Assembly: GCA_965153455.1 (NCBI GenBank)
Contig: OZ234497.1
Span: forward strand, 15,989,872-16,053,871
From: Sphagnum compactum
Taxonomy: Eukaryota; Bryophyta; Sphagnopsida; Sphagnales
Direction of reading: 5' to 3'
DNA: 64,000 nt
Shown: positions 36,515 to 48,300 of the stretch, one piece after another
Layout: every line of letters starts with the position of its first letter
How positions within the stretch are numbered: position 1 is the first letter of the stretch
Translations under genes and position numbers: made by a program
The notes under the pieces: model-generated
What the model was told of the DNA's origin: nothing
What the model saw: only the letters and a program-made list of their open reading frames with translations
The model's database searches: none

Positions 36515-39500
36515 TTAAATCTCTTGGCTGTCATTGTCTGATCTGAGTGGATAATCAAGACCTTGCAATACTGTCATCCGTCTCAAATCATCTTCTGTGT
36601 ACAGTGGAAGAAACCAATAAATTCTCCTCATCCCAAACACCTGCCATAATATTCTCCCTCCACAACCAACATCAGCATTGGCTATACAATGATCCTACAT
36701 CCAACAGTCATGCATTCAGGTCACAAGGAAAGCACTGCACCACAAGATTCCACAATATCGGTTATTCATTTACTTCTCAGTGAAAAGTTTTTCAGTTCAT
36801 GGAGCATGTGATGACACAGCTGCAAATACCTGCTCAAAGTTTCTTTTCCGTCCCAAATCAAATCTCCATCTTGTGGATGCCTTCTTTTCATATGCCTAAC
36901 ATCCCAAAGAAACAACACCCACAATCAATAGCAATCACTGAAGTAGAGAAGCTCTACTTGATTTTACGGATACATTCTGCTCATAAGAAGTTCTTCACCT
37001 AGAGGGTTGAGGTCCTATGACAAGGCACCTCAAACAAGTTGCTATGCTTGAGACAACAACAAATTATGAACATACCCTCTCCTGCTTTCATCTATAAGAG
37101 CTTAACCCAGGTGACTGCAGAAATTTGGTGAGATACCTCACTACCTGGCTCATGTCAGCTTGAGGTAGCACATCTTATAAATTCAACAGCAAGAGATGAG
37201 CAGTTCATACTATGAATGGAAATTGTTCTGCTAGTCTAAGTGTTTCTTTGAATGACTTCTCTCTCTTCAGTTGAACCAGGGAAAGATGAGAAGATGAACG
37301 AGGAAAGATAAACAATAAAAGAAAGGTACCTCAATCGTGGTAGTGTTGCCAGCAACTAGAGACATGTGCATGATGAGGAAGCCAAGCACACTGAGTGCAA
37401 ATGCAAGATTCAGCACTGTGCTCAACAACACACTCATCAGGTTCGGTGCCGTGCCAACAATGTACATGTAAGTTATTTAAAATCACTGATCTTTTGTTGC
37501 CAATACTATGGCTGGACCTGTCCAAGCTGGGGCTTGTTGAAACTGAGGAGTTGGCTCTGCCTATTTAGGGCAAAGCTTATTGCAGCAGGATTCAAAACTT
37601 GCAATTGCACATTACAACTGGGCTTGATTCAGGGCTTGAAAAGCAAGCACAGAAATAAACTGCTCCAGGATCAAAAGCACTGAAAAATTTGAAGTTTGGA
37701 AATCCTCACCAAATGCAAGAATGGTGGTTGCAAGCACACTTGGGAAAGAAGAATCCTCCTCAATGTTACCAAAAATGGCAACGAATTGTGGCAAGAGGGC
37801 TACTGTCACCAATGTTGTCTCCAAAAATGTGTACAGCTAGATCACCCTTTCCACAAAATAAGAAGTTTGCAATAGGCAGCAGAAAATACATTATTCATGT
37901 AACTGACCACTTTTGCACTCAAATGATCTTGGAACACCATATTGGTTATGAATCACTGAGGAGAAGAACCACAAATAGACAATCTCAAATATACATTACA
38001 TCAAAAACGACCTTGTCCACAGCCAAAGTTCCTGCACCACTCAGATCCCTCACTGTTTTGACCTTAACATTGCACCAGAGTCTGGGCCATGGGGCACTGC
38101 TTACAAGAAAGAGAAGAAAGAACTTGTAGTTACGAGCTCCAACACAGGTGACCACCCAGATGCAGTGGTGGTCCATTTTTAATATGCAGCGCCCACCTGT
38201 CCCATTATACAATTAACTTCAGAAACATAAAAATTAGAGCTCTTAAAGGAGCATAATGCAATGTCAAATTTAGACTAGAATGCAGAAAATGCAATATAGA
38301 GCTCTGTAAGTGCACTCTCCATGGAGCAACAGCAACATATCTAAGTAGACAACAGAAATGCCTTGTATTGATATAAGAACACAATTGCTGCTGGAAACAC
38401 AGAAAAGTTTAAAGGCTGTGAATGATCAACTGAATTCAGCTTCCCATTGATTTGTAAGCCCAAACTGACCTAGTTTGACAAATCACAATCAAGCTTAACC
38501 AAAACAAAATAGAATAAACTATGCTGTCAATTGAGTCCAGCCAACATTGAGAATCTCAAAAACATGTGATAGGTCTGCATGATTTCAGGAATATGAACTT
38601 ACAGACAGAGCAATGGTGACAGCGTGGGGGTTTAAATTGGCAGCATTTTCGGCAATAGCGTACATTTGCACTCTGAGCCATGGTTGATAAACTCACTGGC
38701 ACAGTGGTTGTTGTGGGTGTTGGATCTAGCGGCAATGATTGAGCCTCAAGATCATCCTCACATGAAGATGGCTTCCATCCTTGTGGCACACCCCCTGGAT
38801 CTGTGAAAACCACTGCAAAGTAGCTCCACAGGAGCATTGCCAACTGCACCCCGATTTCCTCAATGAAACAAATCAGATTCTAGAACACAATGAGCACACT
38901 GTGACAATCTACAACAGCTAAATCTTTGAAAAAACCCCCCCAACAAACCAGACATATATTCATAAACATGTAGAACTTCTGCAATACTTAGTTATTTAGG
39001 CAACCTGAATAATAATAAAAATTGAGAGAAGACCAAAGAATGAAGGTTAAAAAAGAGAGATTCAAAATAGCAGTGAACAGAAAAGAGAAAAAAAAAAAAG
39101 CCAAAGAGGAGACACCCCAACCCTAAAAAAAACAAAGAATAGACTGAGGAGAGTTTTGAACAAGAGTGAAAGACTGAGGATCATCTTGAATAACAGGAAG
39201 TGTCAGATGTGTATCCTCCAATCAGTCTTGTCCCAATCCGCTCCTGAAGGTGAGAACTAGTGTACCAGAGTTGTTGCACAAATGGGGTTTAGGAAATCAA
39301 ACGACCTAATTAGGTCTAGCTGAAAAGGAGTGAGATGAGAAAGTCAGAAGAGGAAAAAAGAATCAGACAAAGAGAGGGACAGAAAGAGAAGACTCGTACC
39401 AGAAAATGGAAGAGGATTAGAACAAGAAGAGCAGTTGCTGTAGCCGATGCACCTTTCCAAACTTGTGGCACGTAATTGGCGACGACAACAGCATAGTAGG

Positions 39501-39588
39501 ACACTCCTACAACTGAGAGAACCACCAAAATCATGACCGATCCAACCACCTTCAGGCCGGTGCACAACTTGAACACATTCCAAGCCAT
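36515..39588 (-). CDS. DHHC-type protein S-acyltransferase (palmitoyltransferase), plant PAT family
   Basis: Seven exons on the minus strand: 39588-39400, 38843-38603, 38196-38105, 37836-37710, 37415-37330, 36895-36830, 36640-36515; GT..AG introns with consistent phases give 308 residues. The protein transfers palmitate to cysteines of membrane-associated proteins. It has four predicted membrane spans (about 13-35, 48-75, 165-190, 208-232). The cysteine-rich domain runs from about 126 to 167 ([19 protein letters not shown], then [11 protein letters not shown]) with the catalytic DHHC at 152-155, and the TTxE motif is present (GNTTTIE, 239-245). The carboxyl end ([26 protein letters not shown]) matches the plant PAT13/PAT14-like group as I remember it. 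The asparagine usual after the DHHC motif (WVVNCVGA) is threonine here (WVVTCVGA). Start chosen at the family-conserved MAWNVFK; an in-frame ATG at 39681 could add 31 residues. The strongest gene call in the window by motif content. Confidence 0.93.
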
Positions 39589-41524
39589 GGGCAGTGAGTG
39601 ATGGCACGGAATCCACAATATCAATCCCCAAAACAAAGAAGTTCCCCTAGTTTCTACTGCACCCAAGTCAGTTTCTGCCAAACCTCCTCTTCTCTCTTTT
39701 AACGATTTTCAAGCCAGCAGGTTGCTTGAATTCTTTTTCTTTTCCCACCGGTCCGTTGTAAGAAATCCTTGGAGATGCTCTTAGTCCATTTATTGATGCT
39801 CTTGTGTCCATTCCTAATTCTCCAAAAAGGCCTCCTCGCCAAACATTCCAGCCTCAAAAAGCTTCTTCAAAGGCATTTTTCATATAACCCATTCCCTCAT
39901 AGTGGACTCTCCCGGCTCCACTTTTTCAACCCATGCCAGAAGCGCTCCTCTTGTGTGTGTGTGTGTGTGTGTATCATATAGGGGACATTAACAGAGACAA
40001 AAGCAAACAAAAGAAAAAAGAAAAAATGCTTCTTTCTTTCTTTCTTTTTCGTGCGTCTTGAGCTCCAAAATTTCGCAGCTCTGAAATCGCCTTCACAAAC
40101 TTTCTCTAGCGCAAAGAAGCGCAAGAGGAAGCTCGATTTCAAGCTGCGTAACACTAGTGACAAGCTTGCAGAAGCACAGCATTTTGCGAACGCGCTTGCG
40201 TGGTTCTTCCCCGCCATGGCCCGCAGTACGAGGTAGGTACCTAGTACTTAGTACCTACTACGCACCTTCGAGGGGAGACCGCTTGCAAAACCGGCAACTT
40301 TTTCACCATAGGTAACATACAGAGGCTCCAAAAATAAAGAGTTAAAAGTAACAAAGTAGTCAGTAACGCTGCAGTAAATGCAAATTTTGTTCTAACTTTT
40401 CAACTTGTTTTCCTCCTCACTGCAGTCCACATTCATTTTTACTACCTACCATGAGCCATGACGGCCTTAGAGAACACGGGAACTTGATTCAGAACTCGAG
40501 AACCAATTGCACAGGGTGCGGGCTTTGCTCGGATCCCTAATCCATCCTTGATGAAAATCAGATTCAGTCCTTGGACGGCAGAGATGATATCCTGTCTTCC
40601 CTTGCATGGCCCAGATTAAATCTATTTGCCCTTGGAAAAAATAAATCAAACCCGGTTGCACTAGGAGATTATTAAAAAAATTATGCTTTCCATAAGGGGG
40701 GAAACCTAGGTTTAGACCCTTTTTGATTTTTGGGTTTAGGGTTTTAGGTGAACTCTAAACCCTCAAATCCAGAAAGGTCCAAACTATTGACCTTGGAGGA
40801 TCTCAAGTCCATAACGACTTGGCTTTACTTATGTTCGGGCCGTGTTGAGTTTTGTAAGTTCAGAGTTGCCTGTGGCTTGTCTTAGCACTAAGGATGTTAT
40901 AAAAAGTGAATTAATCATTTTGTTGGTTGGTTTTGATGTAGGTTCAGATAAATAAATAAGCTTGTCATTTTTCCTAGTCTTATCCCGAGGTTTCAACACG
41001 CCCCTCTACCTCTTTTAGTGCTAAAGGTTGGAAACGTGTCTCGAGCCCTTCACTTTTTCACAACTTGAACAAGTTAGCCCCATCTTAAGACTAACTAGGG
41101 ACTTGAGAACGCGTCACTAGAATTTTTTTTCTTGATACCTTCCATGCTTATATCTCATTATAAACAACAAGTGCAGATAGTTTTACTACGTGCACAAGCC
41201 ATTTACAATTTTTGAAGGAGTTACCACGTTTAATTGCAATTCTTCATCTCTTCTACACATATCAACTAATGCACCTCCATGGCTAACTGGTTTGTGACAA
41301 TAATTTTGAGCATTACATCTTTCACTTCATTACTACTGTTTTGATGGTCTTGGTTTTCATTTTGTGCATTTACATTTGCATCGACATGCCTTGTACTTAA
41401 TGTGGATGGATTTTTATCCTTGTTTATATATATCTACAGGTCTTCCATTTCTCCCTACCTAAAGCATAACCTCTCAGCGTTCATTTCCTCTGCATGCATC
41501 ATCCGGACATGACAATGGATACAA
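39589..41524. other. Upstream region of the DHHC gene; no further gene seen
   Basis: Holds the promoter and leader of the minus-strand S-acyltransferase, a (GT)n microsatellite at about 39951-39972 and a TTTC repeat at 40028-40049. Open frames at 39897-40236 on both strands have no recognised domain. TTTAGGGTTT phrases occur at 40730-40750. Nothing else was recognised. Confidence 0.5.
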
Positions 41525-41925
41525 GTTTTTGACTGTGGAGAAGTGGGTTACATTATTTTTCATCTATCAAGTTTTCATCCATTGAAAAGAGGGTTATATA
41601 CAACTTTTCATCGCTCAACAAGATGGTGACAAGTTTTTGTCCATTGAGAAGAGGGTTACACACCTTTTCATTTCCATCAAGTTTTCATCCATTGAGACCA
41701 GAGTTATACAACTTTTCATCCATCAACAAGAGGGTGACAAGTTCTTGTTTATTTGAGAAGAGGGTTGCACACCTTTCATCCATCAATTTTTCATCCACGG
41801 AGATGAGGGTTACATAACTTTTCATCCATTGAGGAGAGGGTTACAAACCTTTATCCATCAAGTTTTCATCCATTGAGAAGAGTGTTACACAGCTTTTCAT
41901 CCATCAACAAGATGGTGGCGCTGTT
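41525..41925. repeat. Degenerate minisatellite (CTTTTCATCCATCAA-type units)
   Basis: About ten irregular units of 30 to 50 bp combine three phrases: TTTTCATCCAT, GAGAAGAGGGTTACACAC and CAACAAGATGGTGACAAG. The units are ordered so that a higher-order period of about 110 to 120 bp is visible at first sight. Copies have diverged by substitutions. No coding frame persists. Confidence 0.8.
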
Positions 41926-42908
41926 GCTCTTTGAACAGTTGGCTATGTCTGTTAACCAGAACAAGGTCATTGGGTACCAGAAATACCTAAGTTGGCACTC
42001 CCATGGCTCAGCTATTTCTGGTAAGTGATGACCTCTCGTTGGTTACCTAGTCCATCATTGTGCAGAGCTCCATCAGCAATACATTCAGAACGTATTGTAG
42101 CTTGACAAGCTAAAAGAGTGACCCTGGGTGTGCAGATTTGAGTTACAGAGCTCCATCAGCATGCATTGGGAGAGTGTAATGCAGTTTTCAAGCTAGAAGA
42201 CTGACACCAGTCTTGCAGAGTAAGTGAGTAAGTGAGTTACACTCCATCAACAAACACCCTTTTTAATTTCAAATTCTTTGTAAGGACAAGGGAGCTGCGC
42301 ACACAGGGCTTTACAAGTTCTTACCTGTGTTCACTGAGATTACCACTCTTGTCCATAGGGCTTGAATGTGTAAAGCTCATCTCTTGTGGGGTGCTTTATA
42401 AAGGTTTAGCCTTTATGAAGCACTTCATAGTTCTTACCTGAGAAACACTTCAGCAGATTATCCCCGTAAATCATCATGAATAGAAGTGAGTCATACAAAG
42501 AAGGCACCATTTCTAAATGGACAAAGTGGAATCTCATAAAGAGAGAACAGATTGTACACTGCATTTTCATGAGCATTTTTGTCTTGCCAGTCTAGAGCTT
42601 GCATGGCTTCAGGTTCACCATTGAGAACAACCACATGCAGCACATACAGAACTATATACTGATGCTTGCTTCTAGTCATATCATCAGTTCACTGTCCTGT
42701 TGGAACTTTCACTCCTCTTACAACTTCCATTGACACCATAAATATGTTGCAGATATCCCAAGGCTCATCATATATACAATGTCCTAAAATTCACATACAA
42801 GCAAGCAAGCTCTCAGTAATTGGAGCGACCCAATTGACCAAAATTTAGAATGTTACAAAATGGCTATAATAAATGAATGAAGAAATCACATCAGGGGAAC
42901 ATTGTACC
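41926..42908. other. Intergenic DNA with short duplicated segments
   Basis: CAGAGCTCCATCAGCA occurs at about 42063 and 42149, within a roughly 87-bp imperfect duplication. No gene was recognised. Confidence 0.45.
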
Positions 42909-43112
42909 ACAACTGAGTCACAAACGCTCGCAATGTGTGGGTGTGTTGTCCTCTTGGACATGCCAATAAGATGTAAGGTTGTGACATTCTTAAAACCTAT
43001 ATGAGACACTTATACTCCAGCCAAGTCAAAACCTTCACAATGTGCAGGTGCATTGTCCTCTTGGACATGCCAATAAGATGTAAGATTGTGACATTCTTAA
43101 AACCTATACGAG
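42909..43112. repeat. Tandem duplication, about 107-bp unit
   Basis: Two adjacent copies share GTCCTCTTGGACATGCCAAT, then AAGATGTAAG and TTGTGACATTCTTAAAACC, about 107 bp apart. The second half of each copy is nearly identical and the first half more diverged. It lies about 0.5 kb past the 3-prime end of the TEX261-like gene. Confidence 0.85.
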
Positions 43113-43584
43113 CTCCCTGGAAAAGAAATGTGGAGGGTCATCAGTTTGGAGCACTGACATAACAACAGTGATCAAGGTCTAAACCATTTGCTTTCTTCCA
43201 CAAAAGAATCAGGTGTTAGGAGTAGGAGTTCTGTCTGCTAAATTCCTCTTAAAGGTTGTATTGGTGGAAGCTCTTAATGATGCAGACAAATCCTAGAAAG
43301 AATCTGTACACTTCTAAGCTGACTCATGAAAGCTTCAGGAACTGCCTCCAAAAAGAGTATGTGCATTCCCTTATGTTGCAGCTAGCAGCTTCATTCATAG
43401 CACATCTCTGATAAATTACTGGAAGATCGTGATCACTTAGAATTGCCCTTGACATCAAAGACTCGTGACAGATAATAGCGAGGTGCAGTATTATGTTCCT
43501 ACAAAGAAACAGCTCGTCACGTCGCCACTTTCTCTAAGCTGGTCTGATGCTCTTGCTCATGGCTCCTGTTGTTACAGAGGCTTA

Positions 43585-44310
43585 TTAGTCTCTGCGCGCT
43601 GCCGGGATGGAATGTGTGATTATCGGCAGAACTTCGTCTCGCTTCCTCCGTAAGAAAATGAGAAACCCTAGCAACTGACCCTGCGTCCGCCGTCCTTTTC
43701 TCTGAGGGGAGTTCAATGGCTCCTGCTCTCCTCTCTGTGACGAAGCTCCACCTCCACTCGCACGACCATTACCAAAACCTTCGTAGCCTGATACACCGCC
43801 ACCTGGAAGTACACTCTCGTTTGCAGCCAATGAAATGAAGAAGACAAACGGGGTGAGCCATACTAAGACAAGCATGAAAGCTAGCAGCCACTCCAGGCTC
43901 ACGTACGCACATCTAGGATCCTTCATAAAGAACCAGATCCATGAGATATGGCTGGCCACCAGCAACCCTAAGCTCGCCACAAAATCAGGGGATGTCAGTG
44001 TGATGTAAGGAAACGTCTTCAGCAGCCGGTAGTAGAAAACATGACCAGCGATCCCGATTGCGATGCAAACCACCGGCAATCGATCTAGGATGAGCAAGAG
44101 TGCGTGGATAGCGATGACGGATAAGATGATATAACGGAGTAGCTTGCGCGTCAGTCTCGTGTACTCTTCCACGAGCTCTGCGAGGTAGTAGATCCCCGTT
44201 GCCAGGCAGACGGCGAAGAATACAAGAAAGATATAAGCTCCTGCGTATACCACCAGCGTGGCCGCCCTCATGGACGGCATTTGTTGCCTCACTTCTTCTG
44301 CTTCCGCCAC
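43585..44310 (-). CDS. TEX261/SVP26 (Erv26) family ER-Golgi membrane protein
   Basis: A single uninterrupted 241-codon frame. Family members (yeast SVP26/ERV26, animal TEX261) are multi-pass membrane adaptors that help load membrane proteins into COPII vesicles leaving the endoplasmic reticulum. Family hallmarks are visible: YYLAELVEEYTRLTRKLLRY (41-60), LLKTFPYITLTSPDF (96-110) and PFVFFISLAANESVLPG (154-170). Hydrophobic spans lie at about 18-40, 59-77, 78-94, 109-128 and 139-161. The tail (171-241) is Gly/Ser then basic and ends in ARRD; it is longer than I recall for the animal protein after the last span. ATG codons at residues 11 and 14 are alternative starts. The gene lacks introns, unlike the other three genes here. 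A GAA/TTC repeat (about 44322-44370) lies just upstream in the probable leader. Confidence 0.9.
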   Translation of the reverse strand: MAEAEEVRQQMPSMRAATLVVYAGAYIFLVFFAVCLATGIYYLAELVEEYTRLTRKLLRYIILSVIAIHALLLILDRLPVVCIAIGIAGHVFYYRLLKTFPYITLTSPDFVASLGLLVASHISWIWFFMKDPRCAYVSLEWLLAFMLVLVWLTPFVFFISLAANESVLPGGGVSGYEGFGNGRASGGGASSQRGEQEPLNSPQRKGRRTQGQLLGFLIFLRRKRDEVLPIITHSIPAARRD

Positions 44311-45206
44311 ACCAGGACGGGCTTGCTTCTTCTTCTACTTCTTCTTCTTCTTCTCCTTCTCGTGCTTCTTGAGCTTCTGGAGAGTAGGTACTACTATGGC
44401 GCTGCCGTCAGGAGCTTCTCGCCATCGCCAGCCAGTCCCTTGCGGAAGACGACCTCCTCTTTTTCCAAGTCCCAATTGAGGATACCAAATTGTGTCCAAA
44501 ACTCACTAAATTTGAGGTCCTCTAACTAAGGACCGCCCCGATCTATGGGCTTCTTGACCTAATTCCTGCAAAATAAATTGCCTTTTCTTCTTCTTCTTCT
44601 TCTTCTTCTTTTTCTTATTGTTATTATTTCTTTTTATTGGGGTTTGAGGTATCACCAATGGAGGTTGGTAATATCAGTGTTTTTTTTTTTTGTTGGGATT
44701 TTTTTTTGCAGCCAAAGTGGTAATCATACATACATAATAAGATGTAAAAAATAAAAATGGTGATCATCCCAAATGAAGATTTAGCCAAATCTGGCTATAA
44801 ACTAGAAATATGAAGCACAAATCTTTAATATCCTTTTATATTTTTGGCTACACGCTGAAAAGCAAATAGATATGATAATTCAAATATTAGATATATGTCG
44901 ATTTTTACTATTTTTTTTCCCTCACTTTTGGGGGTATTGAAAACCTCCAAAAAAAAAAAAAATCTTTTTTCAATTGTGAATTTCACTTTTTTATTGGAAT
45001 TTAGCCAGTAAAAAAAAAGAGGCTGTTGAGTGGAGGGTAATAAAAATTCAGGAAGGCTGATTTAGATAAAACACTTCTTGGGTGCAGCAAAAAACAAAAC
45101 CATCAAAATTTGGGTCATGTTGTAGCTTGGCAAGGAGCCCTTAGAAAAAACCAGTATGGTCATGTAATAATAGCTTTGCAAGGCGACTAGACTGTATGTG
45201 TAGGGT
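44311..45206. other. Upstream region of the TEX261-like gene
   Basis: Probable promoter and leader of the minus-strand gene. Contains TTC/GAA microsatellites at about 44322-44370 and 44585-44616, and several homopolymer runs. No gene was recognised on the plus strand. Confidence 0.5.
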
Positions 45207-45347
45207 AAGGACCCTGAGAAGGGGGCTGTTTTGGAAATTCAGGTCCCTATCTCAGGCCCTGTGTTCTCAGTTTTTGCCTCATAGGGCTCACACAGGGCCG
45301 CACACGGGAACCTGAATTTCCAGAACAGCCCCCTTCTCAAGGTCCTT
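45207..45347. repeat. 141-bp foldback, 38-bp arms with two mismatches
   Basis: The arms 45207-45244 and 45310-45347 are reverse complements at 36 of 38 positions (left arm begins AAGGACCCTGAGAAGGGGGC). Within the 65-nt spacer GGCCCTGTGT pairs again with CACACAGGGCC, so the transcript could fold into a single long stem with a small loop near 45265-45285. Size and near-perfect pairing fit a MITE or a young microRNA/siRNA precursor. The phrase GGCCCTGTGTTCT of the inner stem recurs at about 45442, 190 bp downstream. Confidence 0.85.
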
Positions 45348-48300
45348 ATCTGGAGTTTAAAACCTGTAGAATTCTCTGACTGCAGTGATTCATTGGAGAC
45401 GAGAGGACGCACCTTATGCATAAGGGTCCCAACTCTCGGGGGCCCTGTGTTCTTTACCAAGGACTGCAGAAGGGATCGTTGCTTCCTCCTCTTCTTTATG
45501 GCCATAGCAGCTTGCAACAGGATGTGTCCACAGCTGAGAAATAATGTGTGAACTTCTCTCCAATACGGTCGTCAAAGATGAAGGAGTCGTCGCCATTTTC
45601 AGTGTCTGATCTTGCTGCTACTACCCTCCTTGCCACTCATTTTAAGGAGACTCAGGGCCCTGGACTTTAGGGTTTTCAAGAGTATGCGTTTTTTTTGTAG
45701 GGTTGCATCCAGTTTTCTAATTGCCGTGATCTCTTTCATTTGGAAGATGATGGGTGGTCAGAAAGTTTCTTCAAAATTCTAGCTCATAGTTCTCACATGA
45801 CATTTGATACTTGCTGTTGATAGTTTCTTGGCAATATAATTGTTTCTGAAGACTAGTGATATCTTTGTGTACCATGAGCAAAATTTTGTCCAGATGTTTC
45901 CATTTTCAGTTCCTACTAGATGGCATACATGACCTAATTATCCTGCTCATAAGGAATGTAGAAGTATTGGCTCCACTGAAGTGATTTTATATGGTAATTC
46001 TAGGGTGATCCATGGGTGCATGCAGTAGCAGAATGTACATGACCAAAGCCATCAAATCAACGCACTTATGTGCTCTAACTGGTGGTCCTGATGAGGAATA
46101 CATTGTGGCACCTGGGACCCTGAATCCAGCTCTAATTTGTGAAGTTTTTCTTCTATATCTTGGTCAAGTTGCAGGTCAACAAAAGCCTTGGGATGCCCAA
46201 TATCTAGCTATAAAAATTGATTGAACCGGGAATTTCTGGAGAGGGTTTTTTCTCTTCAGTTCCATTCCAGAGAGTCCAGAACGAGATGCAGGAAATTGGA
46301 GAACAGGTCCTTCAAAACAGAAACCAGGTAGGGTGATATCCACAGATCTGAAACAAAATTCTTCCAGTGAGATTTTAGACCTGGAACCCAAACACCCCTT
46401 TTGAGAGCCTGAGGTTTCAAATATGTTTTGATGGTTCAGCAGTCCCTTCAAGGATGATTGGGGACAGAAAGGTTGAAATCTGTCACAATGCTCAGGGATA
46501 GGAATAGGCTATCATAGCTTTTGGTCTATAGCTCAGAGTTGACAGGGTTTTCTTCAACAGCAACTCATTAAGAATTGGAGTGTTTAACATCTGGTTTCAG
46601 GTATGGTACCAAGGAGGTATGGAGGGAGTGATGACATGCAAGGTGAGATCAATCACATGGCATAATGGTGTGATATATGTCTGTCTATCAAGTTCTGTTG
46701 GTGTTGCCCTTGCACATACAGAATTTCTGGTGGTTGTTTCTGTGTCATCAAAGACATTATTGTTTTGAGTCTTTGAGAAGATGAGTTCAAGGTATTTAGC
46801 AGCTCTTAAGACTTAGCTCAGTGTGGTTCATTGGAAAATGATAGAGAGATCAATTATAGTGGAAGTCACACACTGTATGAGATGAGAGAGCAACACCCTC
46901 ATGGGAAATGCCACTAAGGCATCGTTTTCTTTGTGAATGCAACATGCATCTGGAGAAAATTATCATGTTCAGTTTTTAGAGTCATTCTCATGATCACATA
47001 ATTCAGAAGTTTCAGAATTGTTTGAACAATGGATCTGATTTTTTTGGGAATTATGCTTCTTTTCTTATGCAGACTAAACTAGTTGCCTTCTTTGATGTTG
47101 AATAGGAGGTCACCCAGTAAATGACACATCCTTGGCATAAGATATGCTTCAACAATCTACATCCTGTTGATCAATGTGTTGATCACCTGCATGAAGGTAA
47201 GAATTCATTTGGTTTGGGGCATGAATCTGTAAGGGGATACTTTAATACCCTAATCTAACACTTGGTGTGACCATTTTGCAGGTTTCATACACAAGTCAGG
47301 CAAAGGTAAGTAGATATTGTAAGGGAAATAGATCTTCATGTAAGGCAAGTCTAGAATTATTGCTTACGCACATGTCATGTTAGCTGGTAGCTAGTTCAAT
47401 ACATTTAGCTGTTGAAGGTCACTGAACATGCAGGTCACTGGTGGTAGTGTTCAAACTGCTCCTGAGGATTTCTGGGGTTATTATTTTAGTGTTGGGTCCT
47501 GGCACTCTTCTATGGACTGACATGTCAGATCTGAAATCTCAATGATCTTATTATGGGATCCTCTCTCAATTCTATCTGACTCAGAGGGAGAAGTTTTTGA
47601 TATTGTGAAGTAATAATGTCTATATATGATTTCATAGAGGTTATTATTTCTACATGGAGGTTGTTCTAGGCCTCTTTCTTTGGAAGCAAAGACTCAACCT
47701 AATTGTTGGCCATACAAAAGTGCCATTTGCTGATGTTGGCATGTCTAAAGCAGGATTCATATGTGAAGGATTCTCCCAGCCAAGCATGATCTCCATCATG
47801 CTCTCTTCCTAGAGCATCATCATCATTCCCTCTGCACTTGCTCCTGTCCAAAGCTCACAACTGTGTGTCATGAAAGCCATTTTGCTAGTGCCTTGTTTCA
47901 AATTTCAAAGCTTTTGGTGATAGGCATTTCATTTTTTTCAAAATTTTGGCATTTCGACCAATAAATTTTAATTTTTTTTGGTGATTCAAATAATAATTTA
48001 CTCAATGCTGAATCTCTTGGGGTACAACGATAATATATTTTAAAGATTAAATGATTTTGAGGAGAAGATTAGTTATCAAATATTGGTTTAATTTATGTTT
48101 TTATAGATTGTCCATGAAATTATTTTCACTTCCATTAATTCTTAAACATGAAGTTCAATTTCTGCCTTTGAAACATAAACCTTTTTGGCAAACCCAATGT
48201 TTGTTGATGTCCTTTGTTGTTCTTAACGGTCTTGTTGTAGTTCCCAATAGTCATCAATATCCTTCTTGACACTCATTGCCTGAAAAAACCAGAAAAGAAG

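Noticed and set aside
46012-46451. Frames of 70 and 91 codons on both strands
   Set aside because: No recognised domain, mutually overlapping, and no splice-linked neighbours.
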